A stretch of DNA of 64,000 nucleotides from JAHFUA01 sp963808725 (GTDB lineage Bacteria; Acidobacteriota; Terriglobia; Terriglobales; Acidobacteriaceae), in assembly GCA_963808725.1 (NCBI GenBank), contig CAWEGO010000002.1, forward strand, positions 1,302,001-1,366,000. The letters are read 5' to 3'. Positions 44,556 through 53,577 of this stretch are shown piece after piece. The translations under genes were made by a program, and so were the position numbers. Below the pieces are notes generated by a model, which was not told the origin of the DNA, ran no database searches, and was given only the letters and a program-made list of their open reading frames with translations. Positions within the stretch are counted from its first letter, which is position 1; every line of letters begins with the position of its first letter.

Positions 44556-45539
44556 TCAGCGCCCGCTGAAGTGCTCCCACCCGCGCTGTGGCAGCGCCTT
44601 CCGTTGTCCGTGGCTGTCCACCAGCCACAGGTCGTGGCCGCGGATGATCTCCCCGATACGGGTGACGCGCACGCGGGCGATCTTGCTCGGAACCGTGCTC
44701 GATCCTGGCGCTGTGAAAAGCAATTCGTAATCCTCTCCACCGTGCAGGGCATAGTGCAGGCTGCTGGTGGGCAATCCGCTCGGGCGCGGGATAGCCGGCT
44801 CATAGACCAACGCACCCACACCGCTTTCCTGGCAAATATGTCCGAGATCGGTGGAGAGGCCGTCGCTAACGTCGATGGCCGCGGTCGCCAAGCCCTGTTC
44901 CCGCAGCCACCGACCGACGGCGACCCGTGGCTGAGGATAGAAGTGAGGATCATGGGCGGCGTAGCGGGGTTTGCCTTTCGGGCCCAAAGCCGCCAAGCCT
45001 CCTTCGCGCAGGCGTTGCAGGGTCCATGCCGACCGCCCCAGCTCGCCGGTCACGTAGATGGAATCGCCAGGGCGCGCGCCCGACCGCAACAGCGCCTTGC
45101 CCGTGGGCACTCGTCCCACTACCACGATGTCCGCCAGCACTCCGGCAGGCGACTCGGCCGTGTCTCCGCCGGCAAGCGGAACGTCGTATTGCCTACCGAG
45201 CCGCAGCAGGCCACTCATGAACCCGTCCACCCAGCTCTGCGGAAGGTTGGCGGGAAGAGCCAGAGACAGAAAGGCTGCCGCGGGTTCGCCTCCCATGGCC
45301 GCGATATCGCTCAACCCGCGCGTCAAGCAGCGATGCCCGACCGAATCCGGCGGGTGCCACTCGCGGCGGAAGTGCATCCCTTCCAGGCTGAAGTCGGTGG
45401 TCACCAGGACCTCGAAGCCGGAGGGACACGCGAGAACCGCGGCGTCGTCCCCTATTCCGGCGCGCACCATCCCTCGGCCGCGCGGAGCTCTGGCTTGGCG
45501 GCGAATGCGATGGATCAGCGCCTTTTCGGTCAGCGGCAA
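44556..45539 (-). CDS. thiL: Thiamine-monophosphate kinase
   Basis: A 327-residue ATP-dependent kinase making thiamine diphosphate from thiamine monophosphate. ThiL motifs: GIGDDAAVL near residue 30, TTDFSLEGMHF, SDIAAMGGEP, GGDTAESP, DVSDGLSTDLGHI and HGGEDYELLFTA. Length is normal. It is not clustered with other thiamine genes; its start diverges from the leader of the M23 gene. Confidence 0.93.
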   Translation of the reverse strand: MPLTEKALIHRIRRQARAPRGRGMVRAGIGDDAAVLACPSGFEVLVTTDFSLEGMHFRREWHPPDSVGHRCLTRGLSDIAAMGGEPAAAFLSLALPANLPQSWVDGFMSGLLRLGRQYDVPLAGGDTAESPAGVLADIVVVGRVPTGKALLRSGARPGDSIYVTGELGRSAWTLQRLREGGLAALGPKGKPRYAAHDPHFYPQPRVAVGRWLREQGLATAAIDVSDGLSTDLGHICQESGVGALVYEPAIPRPSGLPTSSLHYALHGGEDYELLFTAPGSSTVPSKIARVRVTRIGEIIRGHDLWLVDSHGQRKALPQRGWEHFSGR

Positions 45540-45829
45540 GGCCGTTACACACTATAGCTTGGACCGGGTTTCCGTCACACAATTCCAGCGAGCCGGGGGC
45601 TGGGAGCCGGATGGGTTACCAAACTTGGAAGAATTCCCATAAGTCCATAACCAAGAAGTAACTACCCAAACCAACAGTCTTAACCCTTTCAGCATCCGAA
45701 TTGCTGTTGACGGGAGCGGCTGGGGCCGATAAGCTTCCGTCGTCGTTAGCCCCTGATCTTGCCGGTAACGGGAGGGGCTGCGACAGGTAGGTAACTTTAG
45801 GCAGTCCCCAGCGGATCGAGAGATTACTT
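45540..45829 (+). promoter_or_regulatory. Structured 5' leader upstream of the M23 peptidase gene
   Basis: About 290 bases without a gene. AGCCCCT (45748-45754) pairs with AGGGGCT (45773-45779), extended by GTCG/CGAC outside. Further upstream GAGCCGGGGGCTGGGAGCC (from about 45593) can fold too. Length, position and structured content suggest a cis-regulatory RNA; c-di-AMP riboswitches are known upstream of cell-wall hydrolase genes, but I cannot match its full consensus here. Confidence 0.4.
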
Positions 45830-46738
45830 TTGCGCAAACGCTACTACGTGCTTTTAGTCGCCCGCGATGGCGAAGGACAACTCCGAAAAATCCCCATTCC
45901 CCTGCATTACATTTATGTTTTCCTGGCCGGGGCCCTGATCGGGATGTTTACCATCACCGGCATGGCGGGGTCCTACACCCGTATGCTGATGAAGGTGGCG
46001 CGTTTCAATGAGTTACGCACCGAAAAAGAGGCCTTGAAGACGCGCTACTCCAAACTGGAACAGGTGGCGCAGGAAAAAGAGATCCAGGTGGCTTCGCTGG
46101 GCTCGCTGGCGGGTGAAGTTTCCGCTCTCTACGGCCTGAAGACCAACCGTATTCTTAAGTCGGACTCATCGGATTTGAGCGCCGACCAGTTCTCGTCCTC
46201 GCTGGATCAGCTTTATGCCCTCAGGAGTTCGGCCTTGAGCGGCGCTGCCACCGTCGGCATCGAACTGGGCGGCGGGCAATCGGTAACTACCGCGGACTGG
46301 CTGCGCATGGCGTCCGCGCCCACCATGTGGCCGGTCGAAGGCCCAGTAACCGGGTCGTTTGGCGAGCGCATCGACCCCTTCAACGGTGAAGGTGCGTTCC
46401 ATACGGGTGTGGACATCTCGACGGCTTACGGCCAATCGGTGATCGCGCCCGCCGACGGGGTAGTCGTATTCGCCGCCGAGAACGGCGGCTACGGGCGGCT
46501 TCTGATCCTGGAGCACGGCCATGGCATCACCACCCGCTACGGGCACCTCTCCGGCTTCGCCGCCGCGGTGGGACAAACCGTCCGTCGTGGCGACGTGATT
46601 GGTTATGTCGGGCGCAGCGGCCGTTCCACCGGCCCCCATCTGCACTACGAGGTGCGCATCCAGGATGTGCCGGTGAATCCGCACAAGTACCTGCGGATCA
46701 GTGTGGCCCAGAACTTCGGGGTGGCGTCGGGGCAATAA
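45830..46738 (+). CDS. Membrane-anchored M23 (LytM) peptidase
   Basis: A 302-residue protein with TTG start. An N-terminal helix (about 27-48: YVFLAGALIGMFTITG) anchors it; a coiled coil follows (ELRTEKEALKTRYSKLEQVAQEKE reading, split here). The LytM domain has FHTGVDIS with zinc ligands, YGRLLILEHGHGITTRYGH and GPHLHYEV. Both zinc-binding sites are intact, so it should be an active peptidoglycan endopeptidase rather than an EnvC-type activator. A terminator follows. Confidence 0.92.
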   Translation: MRKRYYVLLVARDGEGQLRKIPIPLHYIYVFLAGALIGMFTITGMAGSYTRMLMKVARFNELRTEKEALKTRYSKLEQVAQEKEIQVASLGSLAGEVSALYGLKTNRILKSDSSDLSADQFSSSLDQLYALRSSALSGAATVGIELGGGQSVTTADWLRMASAPTMWPVEGPVTGSFGERIDPFNGEGAFHTGVDISTAYGQSVIAPADGVVVFAAENGGYGRLLILEHGHGITTRYGHLSGFAAAVGQTVRRGDVIGYVGRSGRSTGPHLHYEVRIQDVPVNPHKYLRISVAQNFGVASGQ

Positions 46739-46760
46739 TCAGATCAGGTTGTACGGTACC

Positions 46761-46788
46761 GGGCGGCCGAAATGGGGCCGCCCTTCTT
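46761..46788 (+). terminator. Intrinsic terminator of the M23 gene
   Basis: GGGCGGCC (46761-46768) and GGCCGCCC (46776-46783) form a perfect stem, followed by TTCTTC, 23 bases after the stop. The rest up to 47032 holds only repeat phrases (TCATCCTTCGCGAG-type, about 46838). Confidence 0.75.
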
Positions 46789-47032
46789 CATTGCCTTTCA
46801 AACGCAGGGGCAGGAAAAATGCAAATTGAGTTGAAGTGTCATCCTTCGCGAGCCAAAGGCGAGCGGAGAACCTGACGAGAAGGCCTTCACCGCCAGACCA
46901 GGCCGTGCGGACGACATCATCAGATTCTCCCGCCTCCCTTTAGTCGGCGGAAGAATGACACTCCACCGACAGAACGTCGGAGTCACGCGTCAAGCACCTC
47001 AGACCTAGGGACGCGCCTGCTGCGAAGCCGGT

Positions 47033-48094
47033 CTACGGCTTCTGCCCCTTGCGCTTTTTCCCTGACGGCGGCAGGGGCGTCGCGGGAGCCTGAACCGGCG
47101 GGCTGGGCGGCGGCGTCAGCGCCTTGCGGATGAATCCCTGCGGCAGGGTTGCCGTGAGCGCCACGCGCGTGCCGTGCTCCTCCACCTTCAAGCTGTTGAA
47201 GAACGCCTTCACGTCCACGTCGGTGCCGCCCTGCGTGGTTGAGGATTCCGCGCCTTTTACCAGCGCCAGGAAGGTGCTGACAGTTCCGGCGAGTTGCCGG
47301 GCATCGTTCTCGCTCTGCATCAGGGCTTCGATCCGCAGATGCAGGGCTCCCAGGTAGCGGGCGGAGCCTACGATGGTAGAACCTGCCAGCCAGTGAACCG
47401 GCATCTCCATCCCGCCGGGCAGCACGAGCGCGGGCGCTTGGCCCGGCTGCCCGGGAACGCGGGCCAGCGCCCAGGCCACGCTGGCCAGCGGCACCTGATG
47501 GTAATGTTCGCGTACTAATAAAGGTCCCGAAGCGGGCCAAGCCGCCGCGCGGTATTTGTCGATCATCTGGTGGATGGCGGCGGGGTCCGGCAGATTGGAA
47601 ACGGCTACCGTGTCCAGCCCTAGGATGGCAACCCGCACGGTTCGGCCTTCGTGGGGGATGGCGTAGATCACGGCGTCGCGATAGTCTTCGGTGTTGCTGG
47701 AAAGTTTGCGGAAGTAAGCGGTCGCGCGCTGCGCATCGAACTTGCCAATGAAGATCTCGGAGTAGCGGGCCGCCTCGAGGAAACCCTGGCCGCCAGCCGG
47801 CCCCGATGGGGCATGAACCGCAAATGCGGCTTGGTCCAGGTCGCGCTCGAACTGGAAGCCGGTTTCCCTGACGAACTGCTCGTAATCGGAATCGTAGGAG
47901 ACGGGCGGAGCTTCGCTGAAGACGTGCTCCAGCCGCATCAGCCGCAGGTTGACGAAGAGGACGGCGTCGGACTCGGGCAGCAGCCGAGCCGCTTCCGGCC
48001 CCCTGCGGCTTCGCAGATACACGACAGCCGCAAGGGCGGCCGCGACCAGTAACACCGCCAGTGCGATCCCCTGCTTACGTCGGCGCATGAGCAC
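47033..48094 (-). CDS. Membrane-anchored protein of unknown function
   Basis: A 353-residue protein with an N-terminal helix (IALAVLLVAAALAAVVYL) preceded by basic residues, then a large external domain with LLPESDAVLFVNLRLMR, similar to the start of DUF3352-type proteins, and a Pro-rich basic tail (PPPSPPVQAPATP, KKRKGQKP). No catalytic motif. The IS1-like element lies just upstream, its left end 70 bp from this start. Confidence 0.65.
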   Translation of the reverse strand: MLMRRRKQGIALAVLLVAAALAAVVYLRSRRGPEAARLLPESDAVLFVNLRLMRLEHVFSEAPPVSYDSDYEQFVRETGFQFERDLDQAAFAVHAPSGPAGGQGFLEAARYSEIFIGKFDAQRATAYFRKLSSNTEDYRDAVIYAIPHEGRTVRVAILGLDTVAVSNLPDPAAIHQMIDKYRAAAWPASGPLLVREHYHQVPLASVAWALARVPGQPGQAPALVLPGGMEMPVHWLAGSTIVGSARYLGALHLRIEALMQSENDARQLAGTVSTFLALVKGAESSTTQGGTDVDVKAFFNSLKVEEHGTRVALTATLPQGFIRKALTPPPSPPVQAPATPLPPSGKKRKGQKP

Positions 48095-48156
48095 GGAGGC
48101 GGAATGATAGCATCCTGCCCGCCAAGGATGGGCGCGCTGTTAACGCCCGAGTGACG

Positions 48157-48190
48157 CGCTCGGGGGTAGTGTCCTAACATGGAGTTGCTG
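48157..48190. repeat. Left target duplication and terminal inverted repeat of the IS1-like transposon
   Basis: CGCTCGGG (48157-48164) is the 8-bp target duplication. The 26-bp terminal repeat follows at 48165-48190: GGTAGTGTCCTA, four variable bases, GGAGTTGCTG. Confidence 0.9.
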
Positions 48191-48191
48191 C

Positions 48192-48395
48192 CTACGGGCG
48201 TCCGCCTTCCAGCTTTGCAAGTTCAGTGACAATTTCGTCTCGCCGCTTCCTCAGTGCCTCATAGCGGAAGAGCTGTTCCTGAGTGAGGGGCACAGGATTG
48301 TCGGCTGGTTGCGGCATGGTGAAAGGCCGAAGCTGATCCTCCACCACAGCGAGTTCGCGGTAAAGTGTTTGCACTTGGGGAGTTCTGTCCATCAT
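48192..48395 (-). CDS. Small helical passenger protein
   Basis: A 67-residue frame starting MMDRTPQVQTLYREL and ending EIVTELAKLEGGRP; most of it suits a short coiled coil. It starts 12 bases after the transposase stop and ends one base inside the left terminal repeat, so it is part of the element. Function unknown. Confidence 0.55.
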   Translation of the reverse strand: MMDRTPQVQTLYRELAVVEDQLRPFTMPQPADNPVPLTQEQLFRYEALRKRRDEIVTELAKLEGGRP

Positions 48396-48406
48396 CGGCC
48401 ACGATG

Positions 48407-49342
48407 CTACGCCGCAGCCAGCAGTTCAGCAAGCGTCCATGTGTGATCGGTCAGTCCTGCCTCCATCGCTGGCGTGACGCGCAGAGTTTTATGTATCCGG
48501 CAGAAATTGTAATACGCGAAGTGTAGCGCAATCGCGTATTTGAGGTTGACCCACTTCTTTGAGAAAGCGTTGGTCAGACGGGTCAGCCTCCGAACGCACA
48601 TCCTCATTGTGAGGTTCTGCCGCTCGACATGCGAGGTACAGATGCGCTGGTAATCTGGCATCCCGATTCTGGGAATGACGACGGCATCGACGACTTCCCC
48701 CGGCGAATAGCGCTGCTCTCCGTCTCCTGGCGAGGAATAAACCTTGACCAGTTGGGCGAAGTCCACGTCAATTCCAAAACTGCGCTCAATCGCCGTGACG
48801 TAGGGCTGGAAGCCGTCTGTCGTGATCTGAAAGCGTCCGGTGGTGGCTTCACGCAGTTTTTCCGTAAACAGGCGCGTGTCGTGTGCGCTGCGGCGTCCAA
48901 GATGCCAAGCGAGGATCAGCTTTGTGTTGCGCTCGATTGCCACGAAACAGTAGGCATCTCCAAGCAGATCGGTTTCGACGGTTTTGTTTTTCTCCTTCAT
49001 CCCGACCCAGCCCCACAGCTCGTCACATTGCACATCCTTCACGCCGAGTCCACGAATGCGCTCCGAAAGCAACTTCTCGGCGCGAAGTCCCGCCACTTCC
49101 AAGAGTCCGAGAATCGTGTCGCGATGCACCCCGGTGATCCGCTCCGTGCTCCTAATGGAATTGCCCTCCACGATCAGTCGCAAGCAGAGCAGGGCTCGAT
49201 CCAAGCGAAGGCGCATGTCTCCGAGTGGGCGAGGACCTGATTCCGTGAATGTGCGGGAGCACTGGCGACAACGGAAGCGCTGATGACCTGCTCGATTCCT
49301 GCCGAAGCGCTTGCATTCAGTCTGACAGTTGTGACAGGTCAT
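48407..49342 (-). CDS. IS1-family-like DDE transposase
   Basis: A 311-residue transposase. The N-terminus has a zinc ribbon (CHNCQ...FRCRQCSRTF) and a helix-turn-helix-like stretch, as in InsA; the catalytic part carries D107 (QCDELWGWVG), D176 (TTDGFQPY) and E240 (HVERQNLTMR), followed by AFSKKWVNLKYAIALHF. It is one continuous frame, so no programmed frameshift is needed as in E. coli IS1. Confidence 0.9.
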   Translation of the reverse strand: MTCHNCQTECKRFGRNRAGHQRFRCRQCSRTFTESGPRPLGDMRLRLDRALLCLRLIVEGNSIRSTERITGVHRDTILGLLEVAGLRAEKLLSERIRGLGVKDVQCDELWGWVGMKEKNKTVETDLLGDAYCFVAIERNTKLILAWHLGRRSAHDTRLFTEKLREATTGRFQITTDGFQPYVTAIERSFGIDVDFAQLVKVYSSPGDGEQRYSPGEVVDAVVIPRIGMPDYQRICTSHVERQNLTMRMCVRRLTRLTNAFSKKWVNLKYAIALHFAYYNFCRIHKTLRVTPAMEAGLTDHTWTLAELLAAA

Positions 49343-49652
49343 TTTGAGCCTTGCTTTCTTCCGAAAGGCGGCTCAAAATAGCAGTGGGTGTAAACCCTGC
49401 CTTTGGCCACAATCCAGAGGCAAGCCCCGTTCCGCAGTTTGCAGCTACGGACGGGGCAGGTTTGAAGCGGGTGGAGCTGGAGGGAATCGAACCCTCAGCC
49501 GAGAGCGCCCAGAACGCACCGGAGAGCACCAGCCCACAGCCCCGCAGGAATAACCAAAGGCCAGCATTTCCGCGTAACGCTATGGATCTGCTGGCCTTTC
49601 TCATTTCTATTAAAATCTATTATATTAGATACGCCGTGTCAAGGGAAATCGC
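49343..49652. other. Intergenic stretch inside the transposon
   Basis: No protein gene is supported. It contains the tRNA-like remnant (49472-49543) and an AT-rich right part leading into the toxin promoter. Confidence 0.4.
49472..49543 (-). other. tRNA-like remnant
   Basis: Read on the minus strand: GGGGCTG at the 5' end pairs with CAGCTCC, discriminator A, and the T-arm GAGGG-TTCGATT-CCCTC is perfect. The D and anticodon arms cannot be folded well, and CCA is absent (ACCC follows). It may be a decayed tRNA or tmRNA end carried by the element. Confidence 0.4.
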
Positions 49653-49680
49653 TTGCGAAATCACAAAAAAGTGATATCAT
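49653..49680 (+). promoter_or_regulatory. Toxin-antitoxin promoter with overlapping palindrome
   Basis: TTGCGA (49653-49658) and TATCAT (49675-49680) are spaced by 16 bp. Between them ATCAC-AAAAAA-GTGAT (49660-49675) is a perfect palindrome, a likely operator for the XRE antitoxin. These bases also read as a TTG-started extension of the toxin, which is therefore rejected. Confidence 0.5.
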
Positions 49681-49709
49681 TTCCCTCTAGAGGTTGGAGG
49701 TTCTTCGAT

Positions 49710-50093
49710 GTGATCGAAGGGGACACCAACCCGATTGAGCGCTGGTACGAGCATGAGCTATCGGAGGCGGGAAGATTTTTGTTCGATGGACTGTTAAAAG
49801 GCAATTCCAAGGTGGAACTCCCCATTCAGTGGACAGGGTTTAAGGGCTTCCTGCAGGGCAAGTACAGAAAAGAACGAATCTGGGAATGGCAGTTTTTTGC
49901 CGATGGCCGCCAGTGCCGTGTGCTCGGGATTTTCGGCGACGTTCGGAAGGAAACTGTTCTGCTTGTCGGTTGTTACCACAAGGGCAAGGTGTACACGCCA
50001 GCAGATGCTCTCGATACAGCATACCGGAGAGCCAAGGCGTTCCGCGAAGGGAGGGCGGGGAAACGTGAGCGAAAGATCAAGCTTGATCTCTAA
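49710..50093 (+). CDS. RelE/HigB-like (phage Gp49-type) toxin
   Basis: A 127-residue protein with GTG start at 49710 (GGAGG 9 bases upstream). Typical HigB/Gp49 features: NPIERWYEHELSEAGRF, then ADGRQCRVLGIFGD, VLLVGCYHKG and TPADALDTAYRRAKAF. Such toxins cleave mRNA on the ribosome. It overlaps the antitoxin start by 29 bp; toxin first is the higBA order. It is carried by the transposon and may stabilise it. Confidence 0.75.
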   Translation: MIEGDTNPIERWYEHELSEAGRFLFDGLLKGNSKVELPIQWTGFKGFLQGKYRKERIWEWQFFADGRQCRVLGIFGDVRKETVLLVGCYHKGKVYTPADALDTAYRRAKAFREGRAGKRERKIKLDL

Positions 50094-50592
50094 ACTGCAC
50101 ACCAGTCAGACCACCAGAACCGCATATATTTTTGCCAAGCTTGGGGTGCTCGTTCCATCGCAAGTGCGTGCGTTGCGGCTGAAGTCTGGCGATATGCCGT
50201 TCCAAAAGGACCTTGCGCATGTCGCCAACATGCAGCAGTCCCGTATTTCAATGCTTGAAACGCCGGGAGGGGCAAATGTGACGCTGGAAACCCTCGCCAA
50301 AGTAGCAGCGGCATTCAAGGTCGGCGTCGTGGTCAAATTCGTCCCGTTCAGCGAAATGCTGCGCTGGGAAAACCAGTTCTCTCAAGATTCATTCAACCCC
50401 ACAAGGCTGGATCAGGATACGGCATTCCTGTTGCCACGCCCGCGTGTGGACGCTAGCTGTATGGCACCTGCACCTGTAGCCCCCGCTACTCCCGCCGGGA
50501 ATGAGACCACCACAGAACTATGGACTACTCCTCCGGTGAACCAACAACAGCTACAGGCTGAGCGGCATGTTCTGCGTCAAGGAGTCGCGTAA
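50065..50592 (+). CDS. XRE-family helix-turn-helix antitoxin
   Basis: A 175-residue protein from GTG 50065 (GGGCGGGG just upstream). The helix-turn-helix spans about 45-95: FQKDLAHVANMQQSRISMLE and VTLETLAKVAAAFKV. The C-terminal 70 residues are Pro/Thr-rich and unstructured, longer than in usual HigA. It should bind the toxin and repress the shared promoter at the ATCAC/GTGAT palindrome. Confidence 0.75.
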   Translation: MSERSSLISKLHTSQTTRTAYIFAKLGVLVPSQVRALRLKSGDMPFQKDLAHVANMQQSRISMLETPGGANVTLETLAKVAAAFKVGVVVKFVPFSEMLRWENQFSQDSFNPTRLDQDTAFLLPRPRVDASCMAPAPVAPATPAGNETTTELWTTPPVNQQQLQAERHVLRQGVA

Positions 50593-50593
50593 A

Positions 50594-51028
50594 ATGCAAG
50601 AAGAGAATAAGGCCGAAGTTCCGCAAGTATCGGTGTCACTTGGGCCACCTGTCCAATCCGCCGATTTCCGTTCCTTCTACGCCAACAACGTGTTCTTCGA
50701 GGTAACTGCATTCGACTTGAAGATGACTCTTGGGGAAGTGATGAGCATGTCCAAAACTCCACACGTGGAGCAGCGGGGAGCGATAACGATGGCTTGGCTG
50801 GAGGCCAAGATCGCCGCGATCTACTTCCTTGCGAACGTCATGATCCACGAGCTGGCATACGGAGTGATTCCGATCCCATCGGTGATATTGCCACCGTTTG
50901 TTCCTCCGGAACAAGCCAAGGCACCAATTGAAACGATTGTGGCCGCGATTACACCCCAAGTCGCCGCAGACGTTGCCGCGCAAGCTCGCGCGGCCCGCGA
51001 AGCCAGCAAAAAAGAGGCCAAAGAATAA
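50594..51028 (+). CDS. DUF3467-like passenger protein
   Basis: A 144-residue protein from ATG 50594, directly after the antitoxin stop. DFRSFYANNVFFEVTAFDL and VEQRGAITMAWLEAKIAAI follow the DUF3467 pattern (a small beta domain); the tail is Ala/Lys-rich. DUF3467 has no known activity. Its stop is 3 bases before the right terminal repeat. Likely co-transcribed with the TA pair. Confidence 0.6.
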   Translation: MQEENKAEVPQVSVSLGPPVQSADFRSFYANNVFFEVTAFDLKMTLGEVMSMSKTPHVEQRGAITMAWLEAKIAAIYFLANVMIHELAYGVIPIPSVILPPFVPPEQAKAPIETIVAAITPQVAADVAAQARAAREASKKEAKE

Positions 51029-51031
51029 ATC

Positions 51032-51065
51032 CAGCAACTCCGAAATAGGACACTACCCGCTCGGG
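51032..51065. repeat. Right terminal inverted repeat and target duplication of the transposon
   Basis: CAGCAACTCC, four variable bases, TAGGACACTACC (51032-51057) is the complement of the left end; CGCTCGGG (51058-51065) repeats the left target duplication. Confidence 0.9.
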
Positions 51066-51073
51066 ATGGGCCC

Positions 51074-51102
51074 TTGCACGTTAGATGCCGTTGTGTTAAC
51101 TT
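51074..51102 (+). promoter_or_regulatory. Candidate promoter of the tRNA-tuf operon
   Basis: TTGCAC (51074-51079) and TAACTT (51097-51102) are 17 bp apart, 33 bases before the tRNA-Thr 5' end. The transposon's target duplication ends only 8 bp upstream of the -35. Confidence 0.4.
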
Positions 51103-51134
51103 CAATGATTGTCCCGGCGGTCGGGCAGTATTTT

Positions 51135-51210
51135 GCTGGCGTAGCTCAGTTGGTAGAGCATCTGATTTGTAATCAGAGGGTCAGGGGTTCGAATCCCTTC
51201 GCCAGCTCCA
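51135..51210 (+). tRNA. tRNA-Thr (anticodon TGT)
   Basis: 76 bases including CCA; acceptor GCTGGCG/CGCCAGC, anticodon loop TTTGTAA, T-arm GGGGTTCGAATCCC(T). First RNA of the tuf operon. Confidence 0.97.
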
Positions 51211-51456
51211 AGCGAAACGGGTTGTCAGGAGGCAAGGTCGCGTCCTGCAATCATTAGCCACGGTAGCAGCGAGCAACTCATCAAGAGGAACACACACTCC
51301 ACCTAGTGATTCCGGAAGATGTTGGCGTCTGTGTGCTGGTGTGCGTGAGAGAAAGTGTGCGCACGAAAACTAGGCTGGTCTCTCTTGCTGTTTTCTTCCG
51401 TTCGGCAGGCCGCTGGAGCGATTCGCGCGCGGGCACGGCTGGCGAGCGGGAACGAT

Positions 51457-51545
51457 GGACAGGTGGCCGAGTGGTTAATGGCAGCAGACTGTAAATCTGC
51501 CGCTCCTTGCGAGCTACGGAGGTTCGAATCCTCCCCTGTCCACCA
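51457..51545 (+). tRNA. tRNA-Tyr (anticodon GTA)
   Basis: 89-base class II tRNA with acceptor GGACAGG/CCTGTCC, anticodon loop CTGTAAA, long variable arm and CCA. The 245 bp between it and the preceding tRNA-Thr shows no gene. Confidence 0.96.
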
Positions 51546-51555
51546 GGATTTGGCG

Positions 51556-51771
51556 ATGTCGAAAAAGTTGCTGGTGGCACTTGCGGCGTACGCAGGGCTT
51601 GCAGTGCTGGCGTGGTTCACGCTGGATGCGAGTGTTTCGTTGGGATCGCGCGACGTGCCGCTGCGGGCTGTCACGCTGACGCTGTTAGGGCTCTTTGCGG
51701 TACGAACGCTGCTGCATGCGCAACGGGAACGGGTTGAGCAGGGACGTGATCGCGATCAGCGAATTGGCTGA
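51556..51771 (+). CDS. Small two-helix membrane protein between tRNA genes
   Basis: A 71-residue frame starting MSKKLLVALAAYAGLAVLAW, 11 bases after tRNA-Tyr. Two hydrophobic segments (about 5-22 and 38-52: AVTLTLLGLFAVRTLL) and a charged tail (QRERVEQGRDRD). It would be made from the tRNA precursor transcript. No family recognised. Confidence 0.55.
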   Translation: MSKKLLVALAAYAGLAVLAWFTLDASVSLGSRDVPLRAVTLTLLGLFAVRTLLHAQRERVEQGRDRDQRIG

Positions 51772-51797
51772 GTGCTAATTGCTGAGTGCTTTTTAGA

Positions 51798-51873
<76 letters not shown>

Positions 51874-51880
51874 GAGTTTT

Positions 51881-51918
51881 CGAGCTAACAGCCAAGAGCT
51901 AATGGCTAAGAGCTGCAG
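51881..51918. repeat. Intergenic AAGAGCTAA-type repeat
   Basis: GAGCTAACAGCCAAGAGC and TAATGGCTAAGAGC are short direct and inverted words between two tRNA genes, related to the blocks at 1627 and 6510. Confidence 0.5.
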
Positions 51919-51921
51919 TTA

Positions 51922-51996
51922 GGCGGGAGTAACTCAGTGGTAGAGTCACAGCCTTCCAAGCTGTTGGTCGCGGGTTCGATTCCCGTCTCCCGCTCC
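51922..51996 (+). tRNA. tRNA-Gly (anticodon TCC)
   Basis: 75 bases with CCA; acceptor GCGGGAG/CTCCCGC, anticodon loop CTTCCAA, T-arm CGGGTTCGATTCCCG. Confidence 0.97.
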
Positions 51997-52021
51997 AGTT
52001 CTCTGGGTTGTAACGGACACG

Positions 52022-52363
52022 ATGCCAACATTTGAGCAGGCGACGATACCGATCGATAACGCTGAAGTCTATGGGCTGCTGCGAGGCGTCTTCGAGAGCC
52101 TCTTCAGCGCGGAGAGCGAGAGCTTTCTGAAGGTGGTCCGGAGAAAAGGGCTTCTGATCCGGCATTACGAGGCCGTGCTGGCGAGCGGCGCCATGGAGAA
52201 GGGCAGCCGCACCCTGAAGCAGATGGGGACCACGGCACGCGCGCTGTACGAAGCGCTGCCCACGTCCGACCAGGCGCAGGTGCGCGAGTTCTACCTGGTG
52301 CGTTTGGAGCAGGTGGACGAGGCGATCCGGCGCAAGTTCCACCAGGTTTATCGGCTCAATTGA
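52022..52363 (+). CDS. Conserved-context small protein between tRNA-Gly and tuf
   Basis: A 113-residue, helical, charged soluble protein (VYGLLRGVFESLFSAESE, then KGLLIRHYEAVLASG and QVREFYLVRLEQVDEA). No known domain. It starts 26 bases after tRNA-Gly and ends 24 before tuf, so it belongs to the operon. Its position suggests a translation-related or purely passenger role; unknown. Confidence 0.65.
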   Translation: MPTFEQATIPIDNAEVYGLLRGVFESLFSAESESFLKVVRRKGLLIRHYEAVLASGAMEKGSRTLKQMGTTARALYEALPTSDQAQVREFYLVRLEQVDEAIRRKFHQVYRLN

Positions 52364-52386
52364 TTGATTGAAAGAGGCAGGCACTT

Positions 52387-53574
<1,188 letters not shown>

Positions 53575-53577
53575 GCC

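Larger units (their letters stand above)
48165..51057. mobile_element. Complete 2.9-kb IS1-family-like transposon with passenger genes
   Basis: Ends are inverted 26-bp repeats matching at 22 of 26 positions, flanked by identical 8-bp CGCTCGGG duplications. IS1-family elements make 8-9 bp duplications, which fits the transposase. Contents from left to right: a 67-residue frame, transposase (both minus strand), a tRNA-like remnant, then on the plus strand a RelE/HigB-like toxin, an XRE antitoxin and a DUF3467-like gene. The size is about four times that of a plain IS1. The right end lies only about 80 bp before the first tRNA of the tuf operon. Confidence 0.9.

Noticed and set aside
49317..49604. 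A 95-residue minus-strand frame in the transposon containing GSIPSSSTR
   Set aside because: That phrase is the typical false translation of a tRNA 3' end, which is what the DNA shows.
49653..49709. TTG-started N-terminal extension of the HigB-like toxin
   Set aside because: These bases form the promoter and operator palindrome; GTG 49710 has the better ribosome site.
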